From Norana najaformis (taxonomy: Eukaryota > Annelida > Clitellata > Crassiclitellata > Hormogastridae): a stretch of DNA of 64,000 nucleotides. Location: positions 4,120,955 to 4,184,954 of the forward strand of contig OZ029921.1 in assembly GCA_964023275.1 (NCBI GenBank). The letters are read 5' to 3'. Shown piece after piece: positions 56,538 through 64,000 of the stretch (within the stretch, counting starts at the first letter, position 1; each line of letters starts with the position of its first letter). The notes under the pieces were generated by a model. It did no database searches, was not told where the DNA came from, and was given only the letters and a program-made list of their open reading frames with translations. Both the position numbers and the translations under genes were made by a program.

Positions 56538-56664
56538 CATGTGACCTTTCCTTACGGGCAACGTGGTTCAACAGCAGTTTGTCAATGATTTCACACGACA
56601 CACTATTTTATTATTATTGAAAGTTTCCATGCCGTTGTCATGTTGTCTCCCCGGCTTGCCCCCA

Positions 56665-56800
56665 GATTCTGACCCGACGCCGCAGATGACCAAACAGCCT
56701 GGCTCTTGCGGTCTTAATTTGGTATACAGCCGGTAAATAAGCTGGCCTCAGACTCGTGTAGTTTCTGTGTGGCGCTGAGATTTATATTTATAGTTATTAA
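56665..56800 (-). mobile_element. Dispersed repeat family 3, diverged minus copy
   Basis: On the minus strand: ACACAGAAACTACACGAGTC, CAGCTTATTTACCGGC and CGGCGTCGGGTCAGAATCTG. Similarity is weaker than in the other copies. Confidence 0.5.
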
Positions 56801-57007
56801 TCAGGGTATGGCCTATAGAAAATGGAAGACCAAACACCTTTACAAATACATATCCTTGTCAGCTTAGGCGGTATAATCAGGAAAGTTATCGATAGTGTGT
56901 TCAATTAGTTTTCAGTCAATTATCACGATGACCACTAGATTGCGAAATGAGCTAAATAAGGAAATACCTAAACGGTATTTCATCTGATGAAGCAATATCT
57001 GATGCGA

Positions 57008-57013
57008 TATAAA
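57008..57013 (+). promoter_or_regulatory. EEF2: TATA box of eEF2
   Basis: TATAAA lies 25 bp before a pyrimidine-rich CCTTTCGTTT tract, the right spacing for a core promoter feeding the preferred eEF2 leader. Confidence 0.5.
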
Positions 57014-57032
57014 CACGTGACTTCCTGTCGGT

Positions 57033-57106
57033 CCTTTCGTTTGCAGACCTCAGAAGAGGTAGAGAAGACTAAGATTTTGTCGAGACAACAAAGCTAAAAA
57101 TCCAAA
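57033..57106 (+). promoter_or_regulatory. EEF2: eEF2 5' leader with TOP-like start
   Basis: The presumed leader begins with CCTTTCGTTT. Transcripts of translation factors usually start with a 5' terminal oligopyrimidine tract that puts them under mTOR control. The rest is purine-rich, 5' UTR-like and ATG-free. A TTTGCAG inside it could instead be an acceptor. Confidence 0.4.
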
Positions 57107-63366
<6,260 letters not shown>

Positions 63367-64000
63367 GTAATAACCAAAGTTTTTCAAATAGGTGAATTTA
63401 TTATGTAAAGAAATCGCTAATGAGTAGTTCTTTTTTGCGTGCTTAACGTTTCTCAGTGTATAATGCTTATGCTTTTTTTGTAGTTTCTATGTCATTTTTT
63501 TGTGAAGTTTGGGTAACTGAAAGGAATAAGCAATGCATTGCATGAGAGTTGGTCGCTAATGATGCTTTACTCCAATTGATCCTGCTGAAGTTTACTCAAC
63601 GAGTAGATACTGTGGTCGTCATATAATTCTGAAGCAAGCCAACCTATAGTAATAGACTAATTTTTCCACCGTTACTTCAAAGTAGTAGTCTTGTATTGTT
63701 CGTTCGATGTCTGGTGTGAAACCAGCCGTTGTTGGATTTTTGATTTGAATGTCTGTTGGAATTTATTGATGCTGTATAACTTGTGGTTTATGGTAGTGTT
63801 AAGTACCCCTAGCTGTGAATATGTTATCACTGTTTATGTGATGCCAACTATGGGGTCCAGAATTAAGGGCTTTGCGCACTGGGACTGCCATGTAGAAATG
63901 GCAAATCACTGAAATTGCATGATTCTAATATCTGTTTGTGTGCTCACACAAATCACAGGCAAAGCCACTGCACAAGTCCCCACACCAGAAAACGAGTTAG
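63367..64000 (+). other. EEF2: eEF2 intron 9, cut by the window edge
   Basis: AT-rich, no recognised repeat, and no sequence encoding the expected next eEF2 segment. Confidence 0.6.

Larger units (their letters stand above)
51314..57007. other. Intergenic region, LDLRAD-like gene to eEF2
   Basis: The first 1.2 kb looks unique (probable 3' UTR). Then 52880-52965 (30-bp repeats ACAAGTAAATACAAACAA), 53218-53395, 53953-54300 and 54547-54870 arrays, and repeat family 2 and 3 copies from 53513 to 56800. No gene was recognised; the long minus-strand frames are array translations. Confidence 0.5.

Overview
The window is animal nuclear DNA. The genes are split into short exons by GT-AG introns, intergenic space is large, and non-coding DNA is packed with microsatellites, tandem arrays and tRNA-derived SINEs. 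The gene set (ephrin, tetraspanin, tektin, an LDL-receptor class A membrane protein, eEF2) fits a metazoan with motile cilia. The compact introns and the dispersed repeats ending in sequences like TATAGCGCC suggest a marine invertebrate, but I cannot assign a phylum from sequence alone.

Five protein genes were assembled exon by exon, and all lie on the + strand. (1) A GPI-anchored ephrin, 4853-10975, with five coding exons seen and the signal-peptide exon missing, probably upstream of the window. (2) A complete seven-exon tetraspanin, 18704-30677, 326 aa, including a cryptic 75-bp exon that encodes transmembrane segment 3. (3) A complete nine-exon tektin, 34610-41753, 467 aa, closest in layout to tektin-3/5. 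(4) A complete three-exon LDLRAD3/LDLRAD4-like receptor, 45555-51313, 445 aa, with one LDL-A module, one membrane segment and three PPxY motifs. (5) The first about 673 codons of translation elongation factor eEF2, 57107-63366, running off the right edge. In all five models every exon junction keeps phase. The genes do not form a pathway; they look like ordinary unlinked neighbours.

Between and inside the genes are at least three tRNA-like SINE families, one unclassified 180-240 bp dispersed family, and truncated 3' ends of one CR1/L2-like LINE whose tail resembles the SINE tails. Tandem arrays are unusually dense and often abut splice sites.

The observations most worth a second look are: an inverted copy of tektin exon 1 inside the same gene, whose divergence is mostly synonymous; two genes (tektin, ephrin) in which the exon/intron 5' splice junction has been tandemly amplified into the intron; complementary ATTCC/GGAAT arrays flanking the in-frame TM3 exon of the tetraspanin; a GC-AG intron in eEF2; and an LDL-A module with two extra cysteines. 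No CRISPR array, rRNA, genuine tRNA gene or viral fossil was recognised.
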